Assembly (NCBI GenBank): GCA_010909165.1
Contig: MU008215.1
Coordinates: 248,001 to 312,000, forward strand
DNA length: 64,000 nt
From: Anthoceros angustus
Lineage: Eukaryota > Streptophyta > Anthocerotopsida > Anthocerotales > Anthocerotaceae
Direction: 5' to 3'
Below, piece after piece: positions 53,200 through 63,990 of the stretch. Both the position numbers and the translations under genes were made by a program. The notes under the pieces were generated by a model. That model saw nothing but the letters and a program-made list of their open reading frames with translations, had not been told where the DNA came from and made no database searches. How positions within the stretch are numbered: the first letter of the stretch is position 1; each line of letters begins with the position of its first letter.

Positions 53200-55333
53200 G
53201 TCGATGCATACTTGGGGAACCATATCTTGCGCATGTATGCATGTGGAGGTAGGCTGAGGAGGCCATGGATGTGTTCACCAGGGGCAAACCAGATGCCTTC
53301 ATGTGGTTTTCCATAATCTCTGCACATGCTAAGCATGGGAAACCTAATGAGGCCATACAACTGTACCATGAGATGCGTAGGTCAGGAGTGAAGGCGGATG
53401 CTCACGTCTTTGTAGCTGCCTTCAAGCTTGTGCATTTGCCGCCGACTTGGAATCTGGCAGAAAGTGCACTGTGATGTGTTGCACAGTGGCATTCCTTAAC
53501 TTGTTTGTTGGCAACTGCCTGGTGGACATGTATGCAAAATGTGAACTGAAAGATGCACGCCAGGTTTTTGACAGCATGGCCACAAAGGATGTGGTGACAT
53601 GGAATGCCCTGATTGCTGGGTAAGCAAGGGTTTGGACAGAGGCGCTTGTTCTATGGACAAATGGAGCAGGAGGGCCTGATTTTGGCTGACCATGTTACTT
53701 TTGCTTGCCTTCTGAAGGCCTGTGCAAGCACTGGTGCCTTACAGAAGGGCAGGCAGCACTCACAGATTGTTGAAAGAGGACTGCTGGATGACATACTGGT
53801 GGGCAACTGCCTGGTGGACATGTATGCAAAATGTGGTGAACTGAAGATGCACGCCAGGTTTTTGACAGCATGGCCACAAAGGATGTGGTGACATGGAATG
53901 CCCTGATTGCTGGGTATGCACAGCAAGGGCTCGGACATGAGGCTTGTGTATGGACAAATGGAGCAGGAGGCCTGATTTTGGCTGACCATGTGACTTTGCT
54001 TGCCTTCTGAAGGCCTGTGCAAGCACTGGTGCCTTACAGAAGGGCAGGCAGCTGCACTCACAGATTGAAAGAGGACTGCTGGATGATATACTGGTGGGCA
54101 ACTGCCTGGTGGACATGTATGCAAAATGTGGTGAACTGGAAGATGCACGCCAGGTTTTTGCAGCACAAAGGATGTGGTGACATGGAATGCCTGATTGTAT
54201 GCACAGCAAGGACTTGGCCAAGAGGCGCTTGTTGTGTATGGACAAATGGAGCAGGAGGGCCTGATTTTGGCTAACCATGTTACTTTTGCTTGCCTTCTGA
54301 AGGCCTGTAAGCACTGGTGCCTTATAGAAGAGGCAGGCAGCTGCACTCACAGATTGTCGAAAGAGGACTGCTGGATGACGTAGTTGGCACCTGCCTGGTG
54401 GACATGTATGCAAAATGTGGTGAACGAAGATGCACGCCAGGTTTTTGACAGCATGACACAAGGATGTGGTGACATGGAATGCCCTGATATCTGGGTATGG
54501 TACTTGTGATGAAGGTCACAGGCACTAGCTTGTTTTGAGGAGATGTTAGTTGCCGGTATTCAGCCTGATGCTACTTTTACTTGCCTAGTAGCATGCAGTC
54601 ATGAGGGACTGGTCCACGAGGGTCGAAAGCACTTTGATTCCATGGCTGAACAGCATGGCATCAAACCTACTATTGAGCATTACATTGCATGATTGATCTT
54701 CTTGGGCGTGCAGGCCATTTAGATGAGGCAGAGAAGATGCTTATCATGTGAGGCCAAAGTAATGTTGTGGGCTTGACGTCTTTGTTGAATGCCTGCAAAA
54801 GTCACGGGATATAGAGGGGCGTGGTGTTTTGAAAGCATTGTTAGGCTGGACCCTCAGGCATCTGCATGTGCTCATGGCCAATGCCTATGCAGATGCAGGT
54901 AGGTGGACGATGTAGACAGGATTGAAACACAGAGAAGGTAGCAGGAGCTAACAAGAAACCTGCAGTGGCGACCATTGAGGTGAATAAGCAGGTACATACA
55001 TTTCTGGTGGGAGAAAGGAGAGATGATATTGAGAGAGAGCATGAACGTCTGAAGGAAGGAGGCCACGTACCTCACACAAAGTTGGTGTTGAAGCCACTGT
55101 GTGAGAAGGAAAAGGAAGATGCTTTGTGGGCATGCTGAGAAGCTAGCTCTGGCGTTTGGTCTCTTTGAACACTCTGAGTGGGACACCTCTGGTGGTAACG
55201 AAGAATCTACGCATGTGCAGTGACTGCCACAGTTCCACGGAGATCATGTCAAGGCTTGAACAGAGAGACATTGTTGTAAGGGATGGGTACGCATCGATTC
55301 GCATGGTTGTTGCAGTTGTAAGGTCGACCGTGA
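53200..55333 (+). pseudogene. PPR copy D, repeat array, E region and DYW:KP
   Basis: Pieces in all frames. The array has four to five P-L-S units spaced about 290-300 bp (53265-53474, 53613-53891, 54017-54383 and others). Each contains LADHVTFACLLKACASTGAL and MYAKCGELEDARQVF. E begins ~54650 ([10 protein letters not shown]). DYW:KP is scattered over 54880-55333: NKKPAVATIEVNKQVH, then HAEKLALAFGLF and MCSDCHSSTEIM (55156-55344). Small deletions occur roughly every 30-80 bases, more densely than in copy A or E. The end lacks bases in CSCK-G-RP. It is followed 340 bp later by copy E in the same orientation. Confidence 0.8.
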
Positions 55334-55676
55334 GAATAATATGAAGCCAGTTCAAGTGCGTTCAAGCTTTTGTCCATCCCTATCCTGAGACATGGATGTA
55401 CACTGATCCACTCTCTCATAACAGTCACCAGAATCGAATGAATCTCTTTCAATGAAGATTTGGACAATGAACAGTCTCTGTCATGAAACTGATCAACCAT
55501 CACAGAGTCACGTGGAATGAAACTCTCACCCTTGTAGACTGGAATCCTCAATCGCATGGGTACACCTGCTTTCACCATGCCTTTCGTGTACTCAACTGCA
55601 TCCTTCAGGGTGGTGGTCACAGTGCACCTGGGCATCCTACTTTGTTAGGTCTCATCCCGACAGCGGTCCCTGAACG

Positions 55677-57060
55677 ATGGCCAGTGGCAACCGGACCGTT
55701 GTGGACCCAACAAATTGTGTGTGTACAGGGATTCTACGGAGCTCGCTCACCTCACCTCAGGAGTCAACCCCTGGCTCCGTGCAGCAGTGTAAGGAGCCCA
55801 GCACTTCCACCTGAGAAATGTGGTGGGGACGGATTTCCAGCGATGGTCGTCGCAGGAGCAGGAGCACTTGTGGCAACAATTTTTCTGGACCCTACCATGT
55901 GGTGGGACAACAGACGAGATAAGAAGAGCTCCCGTTCGCCTGACTTCCGGCGTAAGGGGTCCGGCGAGGTCCTGTGGTTAAACAGCATGTTTAAGCCAGC
56001 TTGGGTTGATGAGCAGCTCGTTTCCTTGGATATGCAGATGGGTCATGGTGCCTCCTTCCAAGTCGAGCTCCGGATAAGCCTGAACCTCAGGCGTGCAGGA
56101 TCGGAAATGGGCGTCGTAACGGCTGGAACCGTGAGCATGTTATGTCAGCAGGGAAGCTTTCTGAGGCCGTTGGAGCCCTGGAATCTCTGGCGCAGAGACT
56201 CTGCCATTTCAGTCTCTGTTTACACTGTGCTGAAACTGTGTACAGCTAAGAAGGATTTGTGGGGACGAGTTCATGATCTCACTGTCAAACTTGGGTACGA
56301 GTCGAATGCATACTTGGGGAACCATATCTTGCGCATGTATGCATGTGGAGGTAGGCTAGAGGAGGCCATGGATGTGTTCACCAGGGTGGGCAAACCAGAT
56401 GTTCATGTGGTCTCCATAATCTCTGCATGCTAAGCATGGGAAACCTAATGAGGCCATACAACTGTACCATGAGATGCGTAGGTCAGGAGTGAAGGCGATG
56501 CTCACGTCTTTGTAGCTGCCCTTCAAGCTTGTGTTTGCCGCCGACTTGGAATCTGGCAGAAAGTGCACTGTGATGTGTGCAGTGGCATTCCTACTAACTT
56601 GTTTGTTGGCAACTGCCTGGTGGACATGTATGCAAAATGTGAACTGAAAGATGCACGCCAGGTTTTGACAGCATGGCCACAAGGATGTGGTGACATGGAA
56701 TGCCCTGATATCTGGGTATGCAAAATGGTGAACTGAAAGATGCACGCCAGGTTTTGACAGCATGACAAAGAATGTGGTGACATGGAATGCCCTGATTGGG
56801 TATGCAGCAAGGCACATGAGGCTTGTTCTGACAAATGGAGCAGGAGGGCCTCATTTTGGCTAACCATGTTACTTTTGCTTGCCTTCTGAAGGCCTGTGCA
56901 AGCAGCCTGAAAAGGCACTGAGATTGTTGAAAGAGGACTGCTGGATAATGTAGTGTGGCACCTGCCTGGTGGACATGTATGCAAAATGTGGTGAACTGGA
57001 AGATGCACGCCAGGTTTTGACAGCGGCCACAAAGGATGTGGTGACATGGAATGCCCTGAT
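55677..57060 (+). pseudogene. PPR copy E, PDF motif and proximal repeats
   Basis: ATG 55677 (MASGN...) loses frame quickly. The PDF motif is read in frame 55483-56433: FLDPTMWWDNRRDKKSSRSP, LWLNSMFKPAWVDEQ. MGVVTAGTVSMLCQQG and YESNAYLGNHILRMYACGGR follow. From 56434 to 57060 the PPRs are cut by many short deletions. Confidence 0.75.
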
Positions 57061-57797
57061 TGCTGGGTATGCACAAGGACTTGGGCCAAGAGGCGCTTGT
57101 TCTGTATGGACAAATGGAGCAGAGGCCTGATTTTGGCAATGCTTGCCTTCTGAAGGCCTGTGGAAGTACTGGTGCCTTACAGAAAGGCAGGCAGCTCCAC
57201 TCACAGATTGTGGATAGAGGACTGCTGGATGACGTACTGTTGGGCACCTGCTTGGTGGACATGTACGCAAAATGTGGCAAACTGGAAGATGCACGCCAGG
57301 TTTTTGACAGCATGAACACCAAGAACGTGGTGACGTGGAATGCCCTGATCTCTGGGTACGGTTCTTGTGATCATGGGAAGACAGCACTATCTTGTTTTGA
57401 GGAGATGTTAGTTGGTGGAATTCAGCCTGATGGTGCTACTTTTACTTCCCTTCTAGTAGCATGCAGTCATGAGGGACTGGTCAACGAGGGTCGCAAGCAC
57501 TTTCATTCCATGGCAGAAGAGCATGGCATCAAACCTACGATTGAGCATTACACCTGCATGATTGACCTTCTTGGGCGGGCCGGCCAGTTAGATGAGGCAG
57601 AGAAGATGCTTTTGTCATGTGAGGGCCAAAGTAATGTTGTGGGCTTGAGGTCTTTGTTGAATGCCTGCAAAAATCACGGGGATACCGAGAGGGCAAGGTG
57701 GTGTTTTGAAAGTATTGTAAGGCTGGACCTCACGGTGCGTCTGCCTATGTGCTCATGGCCAATGCGTACGCAGATGCAGGTAGGTGGAGCGATGTAG
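57060..57797 (+). CDS. PPR copy E, last PPR triplets and E1 (well preserved)
   Basis: 245 codons open. PPR P motif QEALVLYGQMEQ, L motif LKACGSTGALQKGRQLHSQI, S motif CLVDMYAKCGKLEDARQVF, then DSMNTKNVVTWNALISGYGS. P2/L2: FEEMLVGGIQPDGATFTSLL. S2/E1: [20 protein letters not shown] and [38 protein letters not shown]. The frame continues past a CCC to CC deletion at ~57728 into a false tail (PMCSWPMRTQ). It is the only long stretch of the family with no other indel, so it may be under constraint or simply young. It overlaps the next ORF by 49 bases. Confidence 0.8.
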   Translation: MLGMHKDLGQEALVLYGQMEQRPDFGNACLLKACGSTGALQKGRQLHSQIVDRGLLDDVLLGTCLVDMYAKCGKLEDARQVFDSMNTKNVVTWNALISGYGSCDHGKTALSCFEEMLVGGIQPDGATFTSLLVACSHEGLVNEGRKHFHSMAEEHGIKPTIEHYTCMIDLLGRAGQLDEAEKMLLSCEGQSNVVGLRSLLNACKNHGDTERARWCFESIVRLDLTVRLPMCSWPMRTQMQVGGAM

Positions 57798-58240
57798 ACA
57801 GGATTGAAACACAGAGAAAGGTAGCAGGAGCTAACAAGAAACCTGGAGTGGCTACCATTGAGGTGAATAAGCAGGTACATAGATTTCTGGTTGGAGAAAC
57901 GAGAGAGGATATTGCACTTAAGGTGGAGAGCACGAATGCACGTCTGAAGCAGGAAGGAGGCCACATACCTCACACAAAGTTGGTGTTGAAGCCACTGTGT
58001 GAGAAGGAAAAGGAAGATGCGCTTTGTGGGCATGCTGAGAAGCTAGCTCTGGCGTTTGGTCTCTTGAACACTCCGAGTGGGACACCTCTGGTAGTAACGA
58101 AGAATCTACGCATGTGCAGTGACTGCCACAGTTCCACGGAGATCATGTCAAGGCTTGAACAGAGGGATATTGTTGTGAGGGATGGGTACCGTGTGCATCG
58201 ATTCGCAGATGGTTGTTGCAGTTGTAAGAATCGACCGTGA
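57749..58240 (+). CDS. PPR copy E, E2 plus DYW:KP domain (intact)
   Basis: 163 codons, first ATG 57755. NAYADAGRWSDVDRIETQRK is the E2 motif, ANKKPGVATIEVNKQVHRFL the KP box. HAEKLALAFGLLNTPSGTPL has the catalytic HAE, and RMCSDCHSSTEIMSRLEQRD the zinc CxxC. RVHRFADGCCSCKNRP is the end, NRP in place of GRP. All named catalytic and zinc residues are present. In PPR editing factors this domain acts on one organelle RNA base chosen by the PPRs. The KP class is linked to U-to-C conversion. The frame is +1 to the PPR block before it, so a single protein is not made without a frameshift. A free DYW protein acting in trans, as known for DYW1, is possible. Confidence 0.8.
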   Translation: MLMANAYADAGRWSDVDRIETQRKVAGANKKPGVATIEVNKQVHRFLVGETREDIALKVESTNARLKQEGGHIPHTKLVLKPLCEKEKEDALCGHAEKLALAFGLLNTPSGTPLVVTKNLRMCSDCHSSTEIMSRLEQRDIVVRDGYRVHRFADGCCSCKNRP

Positions 58241-59680
58241 GAACAATGAAGGAGTAGGTAGTGCTAAGGCGGTCACGCCAGAAAATTATCACCTTTATTT
58301 AGGGGGGTGAAAGTGCTTGCTTAGCTCCATCCCTGTCGAAACATGGACTTACATGGTTACACGATCCCACCCCTCATACTACAAGAGTGTTTGTTATGAT
58401 TGAAATTTAAGACTTGATGTAATTAAGGCAGCATGAACTATGGATTCTTAAAGGACCTCGAAAACATAACGTTTTCTGGGCACTGCTCCATGGAATACCG
58501 AAGTCGTCACCGGGCATGTGCATGTGTGTTCCAAGAGAACAGAAATATGTGTGTCTATGAAAAATCATGGATGACAACATCCGAACACCAGAGCGCATGT
58601 GTGTTCCAGGCGAACAGAATATGTATATGTGTGTGTATGAAAAATCTTAAAGGGGTGGAAAAATCATGGATGATAACATCCAAACACTAGAGTATGAATA
58701 ATTGGTCACGCGCATCCACATTTTTTAGGGTTGTGGGATAAAGAATAGTCTCCGCATAATGGGCGGAACTATTTCTGATGCCACGCATGACCACATCGGT
58801 CGGGGCTGCAGCCCAGGTGTACCGATGTCATCAACCTACTTGATGATGCACACAAAGTTTTCACGATACGCAGAAACTTTTTTTCTCTTGGGTTTAGGGT
58901 TGCGTTTAGGGTCATTTGCGTTTTTGTGCCATTGCGATGCATCTAGGCGCGACACAAAGCGCGATGTGGGTGGAGTACCTTTTACATTTGCGTTTGCGCT
59001 GCACTCATCATTTGTGTTTGCGGCACTAAGTCGTTGTTCGCAAGCATGTGGCTGCGTGTTTAGCACCGGGTGCATATAGGGCCGCTGAACATTTCTGCCT
59101 TCATATGGGGTGCGTTTCACATAGCACTAAGTATCCTGAAACAAGCTTGTACCGCAAGGACCAACACAAGAAGGGTGTCATGGCATGTAGAGGTCTAGAC
59201 AGTCAGGCAGTGTGTAGGGTGCGACGATGAGTGTGTGTGTGTTCGGTGTGAGTATGTGAGGAGAGGCGATGCATAGACCATAACTGCATATATGTGATTG
59301 GGATGTGATGGCATGATGGGTAGCATGTATATAGGTGTGGGATGGACATCATGGCAGCATGAGCCATGCATGCGGAGCAAGGACAAGCGCAATTAAGGCT
59401 CAGCGACGAAGATCTCTCTGGGTGCGCGGGCGCGCCGATGGCTCTTCGAAATCCGGGCCGATGTTTAAGACTGGCGGCGGTGTAGGCTAAAGGTGCAATC
59501 CGTCATTGATCATGGATTGTTGATGTCTCTGTGAGAATAGCCACATGATCCCAAGCGTTCTCAAGCATCTTGTGTGTGATTTCAGTGGTGATGTGTGTAG
59601 AAGACGGTGACCACTTGAAGTTGAGTGGATTTTTTGCACATCAACAATCCGCTGCTGACGAAGCCGCACAAGACAGCAAC
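58241..59680. other. Non-coding; short repeats and CATG-rich segment
   Basis: TGTGTGTTCCA, GAACAGAA and ATCATGGATGA(C/T)AACATCC occur twice at 58524-58690. A CATG/GTGTG-rich stretch at 59225-59390 resembles 14116-14340 and 50090-50345. No gene is recognised. Confidence 0.45.
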
Positions 59681-59705
59681 GTGACTCGAAGGGCTCGAGA
59701 GAGTG

Positions 59706-60008
59706 GCCCAAGATTCGAGCGGAAAGATGAGAAGAGGACGCAGAATCGATGATGCAGAAACGGTGAACCGCACAGATAAGTCCATGGTGGATTACCGTGA
59801 AAGCACTTTGGATTATTCACTGCTGTTTTATGCAGGCAGATCCATTCAAGAGTGGGCCAGTCTAGCGGAGCTGGAACCGGATTTGTGGCAAAGGCTCTGG
59901 AATGAGGTGATCAATAAGCTGGCATGGTTGGCGGACTGGACGCGGGAAGGAACCGACACCAACTTTGACGGAATGCCATCCATAGTCTCTCGCAGAGGGA
60001 GGGATTGA
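59706..60008 (+). CDS. Hypothetical ORF, possible relic
   Basis: Open for ~100 codons (the ATG and several downstream Met are possible starts). It reads TLDYSLLFYAGRSIQEWASL and LWQRLWNEVINKLAWLADWT, which looks helical and protein-like. No family is recognised, and no neighbour gives context. Confidence 0.3.
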   Translation, partial: AQDSSGKMRRGRRIDDAETVNRTDKSMVDYRESTLDYSLLFYAGRSIQEWASLAELEPDLWQRLWNEVINKLAWLADWTREGTDTNFDGMPSIVSRRGRD

Positions 60009-61258
60009 AAGTGATGGTGTTTCTGCGGTCAGGTGTGGGAGGCAGATCCCGGGGCTTCCGAGATGCACCCTCTAGCGGCCACACTTATCCCACTCATCGC
60101 TTATCAGACGCTGGGTTTCGGCCTCCCATGAGACTTTGTGACTGGCCGGATCTTGATAAATCGGGCCACCACTACTCGCAAGCCTACTTAAGCACACTAC
60201 CTCACTTTCCAAATGCTAAGGCACCTCACGCCCTCTATAGTAGCTAGCACCACTGTACTCTGCATCACGCTAAATTTACCAAGACTCAACCTACAACGAC
60301 ACCACACACTGTGTCACGCTCTTAACAAAGAGAGTGCCCATCAAGGTGCGCCCAGTGACCCCCGACCCACACCGCACCTCAGTCCTTACTCCTAAGACCA
60401 CTCTTCCAGCTTGGTCAAGGAGCGCCCTCTTACCGCATTTGACGGATCATTCTCAGGGCTCGCCGTGGCCTCCGCTTGCTTCCTACACTCTAATTCTCCT
60501 CACAATCCTCTCAATCAACAACGCCTCTCCTTCTACTCATCTAACCTTCCTTCCTCCACAATCTTCTACTCTAACACCACTGTTGGGCTCATTAATTCCA
60601 AAGCTCTCTTTACGGCAAGACAACCGCTCGGGTCCATCCGGAATTAACGAAGTTCTTCTCAATGGCTAGTTATGTGGTTTGCTGTACCAGACAATGAGAA
60701 CCTCCAGAGTCTTTCCCCTCAGCAAATACCCTCAAGCCGAGAGTTCCTTGAGCATTGCAGGCACACACTCAAAGCAAAAACAATTCACACGCTAGAACCA
60801 GGCTCACAAGTGAGCACTGCAAAGGTGCCTGCAAAGAGCAAGCCCCTCCGCTTAGTTAGCATCCGAACTGGCCGTGTACTCCCTCTCTACCAGACACCTG
60901 CTGGTTGGCTTGCAACCGGGCACTGAAATTCTCGCACGGTGCTTAAGGACCTCAAAGAGGATGGGAGCGCAAGACAATTTATAATTTTACTTCTACAAGC
61001 TCCCTCCTTTTATAGGGAGGACCTCACAACCTCCTCTCGGGGCGCTGCCTCCTATGAAAAAATAACATATGGCATTAAGTATATGTGTAACCTAGGCTGA
61101 TGGGGTCTATTAGGTTTACACTATTTAAACTACAATTTACGCTTTTATGTGTATGCTCACTTATTTTATTTTATCTAAGCATTCTGGCCGCTTGTTTGCA
61201 CTTGTTCTTCGTGATACCATCATGTCAAGCTTTCTTGACTTAAATCCTCGGTTTTCAT
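60009..61258. other. No gene recognised; probably includes an LTR left of 61259
   Basis: ORFs at 60334-60669 and 60672-60926 (MWFAVPDNENLQSLSPQQIP) have no recognised domain. The last few hundred bases before the primer-site-like sequence at 61260 are probably LTR (AT-rich, TATTTTATTTTATC), with an undefined left end. Confidence 0.35.
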
Positions 61259-61259
61259 A

Positions 61260-61270
61260 TGGTATCGAGC
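61260..61270 (+). promoter_or_regulatory. Primer-binding-site-like sequence of Copia delta
   Basis: TGGTATCGAGC, a variant of TGGTATCAGAGC, lies ~1 kb before a Copia gag on the same strand. Confidence 0.5.
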
Positions 61271-62239
61271 ACATGCGCCGTGAACATGTCAGAGTTGCAA
61301 TGCCGAGGAATAAATCGAATTGTGGATTCGTGGAAGAGGAGGATTTGCAAAGACCTTCTCAAGGCCAGTTTTCTAAAGACCTCCTCGTATTCCAACCAAA
61401 GATCCTCGGATCGGGTTGAGACAAAGGTCAACGTGATCAATTGATCCTCGAGAATTATTGTGTCAAGGCCGCAATACTTCACATCAAAATTCACGAATCG
61501 CTACAACATCCACTTGTACCAGTGGACGATTGTTCAAACAAGATCATTGTTCAAGAAACCTGCTAGGCGATCTCTCAAAGACTGCAGCCTCAGACGGAGA
61601 TACCAAGACATCCGCAGCACATTGCGTGATATTCACCGAGGTACGAATTTGGAAGGAATTTTAAACGTCTGTAGACAACAATCTTTTTCTATGAGGCTGG
61701 ACTCAACAGATTTTAAAATTCATAAACTATTTGTTAGATTTTCTCCAAATTGAAGGACCGACCAAGCAATTGCGTATATCGAACATCACATTACGCCCTC
61801 CGAGGAGGAGCCACGATTGATCTAACCTGCTTTTTCTAGCATGGTGATGGTCTGTGGTTTCCAGGCGTTGCTACCCTTTTCTCGCTCCGGCTCAAGACCG
61901 CTAGTAACCGCTTTCTCAAGCCATCCATGCCCTAGAAAAGAAGTCAGAAAGTTAGTTGGTCTTTTCTAGTTCGCTAAAAGCCAAATGAAACCCTAAAAGA
62001 GTTTTCTTTAGATAACCGCCATCTGCTCGGTGGTTTTTTGTATTTATGTATGTCTCGCTAGAGACTACCTCTTTAGCTTCCTTTATCTCCATACATATTT
62101 CAGAGACGCGTTTGGGCTTTTAGGACACCTCCTCCAAGCCCACCACCTAGCCCACCCATCGCCTCCTCCCAATCCACCTTCTTTTTCCCTTTCAACTCCG
62201 CTTATACAACCGCCCATCCACAAGATGGTCGCTCCAACC
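61271..62239. other. Leader or unassigned region of Copia delta
   Basis: No gag similarity until ~62240. A 97-codon ORF at 61460 and others have no recognised domain. Confidence 0.35.
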
Positions 62240-62760
62240 TTTACAGTAATTGAAAACACAAGATGATTCAATGGAACGAAATTTGACATATGGCGTACGT
62301 GATGATGACCACTCATGCGCAAGAGGAGTATGGGGAGTCGTGGATGGATCTTACGCGAACCGCTTTTTCCTACCGGAGGATCGCAATCGAACCACTATAA
62401 CACAAGTCGATGTTGACAAATGGAACTACCAATGTTGTTGTTTTGCTCTTGATCCACGGACTTGATGAAGTTCTCATTCCAGATATGGAATCTTTGACCA
62501 AAGCCCATGAAGTTTGGAATTATTAATACATATGCCGCCAAGACGATGCTTACTAAGTGTGCAAAGACAAACAGAGTTCTACACTTTGAAGATGCGGGAG
62601 GGTGACGGTGGCTGCCCACACAAGCAAATTCTCATCTTCGCCTCCCGCCTTGCTCCTTGAACACCAAATGATCAAGAGGATGCTATTGCTCACCGCTTAG
62701 TCTTCCCGCATCATACCAAACTTTTGTGTCACTACAAAATGGGCCACTTATAGCTAGCCG
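62240..62760 (+). pseudogene. Copia delta gag
   Basis: Across frames: RFNGTKFDIW(R)T..MMTTHAQ at 62269-62320, GVWGVVDGSYANRFFLPEDR at ~62330, then DEVLIPDMESLTKAHEVWNY at 62465-62522. These are Copia gag landmarks. The MREG and SLPPSY parts are visible only as MREGDGGCPHKQIL and LPASYQTF-like remnants at 62600 and 62705. Confidence 0.65.
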
Positions 62761-63990
62761 TAACGTGGCACTGAACCTGTGAACCTCACCTGAGAATGTG
62801 ATATCCTATTGTATCAAGAAGAGTCGACTTGACACAATCCAGTGGCTCGAAAGGTTCGGATGCATGAGTCCTCTACACCTCACGCCAGTGGAGGTTTCTG
62901 GAGAGGGCGGAAGAGGAGGACGACCAAGATTCTCAGTCGTCCGACCACCGGTTCATCTTCTTCCTCAACCAAGAAACCCGGTAGTAATTGGTAACGTGCG
63001 GCAGGAGGGATTGCCGCAAAAGAAGGCGAGCCCGTCGTCCCAAGCCGAGGTTAACACTAAGGAAGAAAGATCTCAAATGAGAATGGAAAAGCAAGTGGTC
63101 AAGATTCTCACCATCCGCCTCTCCTCATCATCGAGCGCCTCGCAGTACCTAGATTCAGCGCAATCGCACACATTTGTAAAGACAACAAATTGCTCGCCAG
63201 CTGAAGTTTCGACCCACCAAGTCAGTCTGCCGGGTGACGAACGACGCTCAACGAGCTTACCCATCCAGTGGATCTGCACCGCTGCTTTCTTATGGCTGAT
63301 AATTCAAGGTCGCATGTGCCGTGCATCTTTATGTACCGAATGGCGAAGAATCGTCCGTCCGACTCGGCAATCCAACACAACCTGAGTTCCGCTCTATGGG
63401 ACAACTTGTGAAGTCTTCAGCATTCCTCCAAAGGAATAAAGGTATTGGCCGTGGAGTCCCCGACCGAGCTTTACCGACCGGATGTGACTTGTGAAGTTCC
63501 CATCGAGTGTTGTCATCGCATCAACTTCTCCAAAGACATTTGCCCGCAAGTGAAGGGTTATGGCATGCTCGCTTTGGGCATGTCAACAAGAATTCACTAA
63601 TAAAATGTCTCGGATCAGAATAACCATTTTATGTTTCAAAGACTTGCCCATCATGAGGCCTCGCTTTTGGCGAAGCAAAAGAGAAGCCTTTTTCCACACC
63701 ATGCCTTCGAACTTCAGCCTCCTTGACTTGGTTCATGCCGACATATCCGTAAACTGCAAACACAATCTTTAGGAGGAGCATGGTACTATCTTACAATAAC
63801 CGATGACTTCCGTTTTACTTGGACCTATACCATGTCCCGTAAGAGTGATACCTTCACATGTTTCAAGAATGGATCCTCATGGCCCGAGACAACAGTCAGT
63901 TTACTCAAATGTTTGCGAATCGACAATGGAATCAATTTCGCAACTGCATTTTGATGATTTCCTCCAGAAAATGGTATCCTTCGTCAACTC
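62761..63990 (+). pseudogene. Copia delta protease/gag-pre-integrase/integrase start, runs off the window
   Basis: 62798-63385 carries an RGRPRFS-type basic stretch near the knuckle position. A TGGCATGCTCGCTTTGGGCA stretch (LWHARFGHVNKNSLIK in a broken frame) at 63560-63600 is the gag-pre-integrase HxxxH region. Integrase follows (LLDLVHADIS, then an open-frame GTILQ-like stretch to the end). The element presumably continues beyond 64000. There are many frameshifts. Confidence 0.6.

Noticed and set aside
53651-54461. Minus-strand ORFs over copy D
   Set aside because: The same antisense shadow of PPR repeats.
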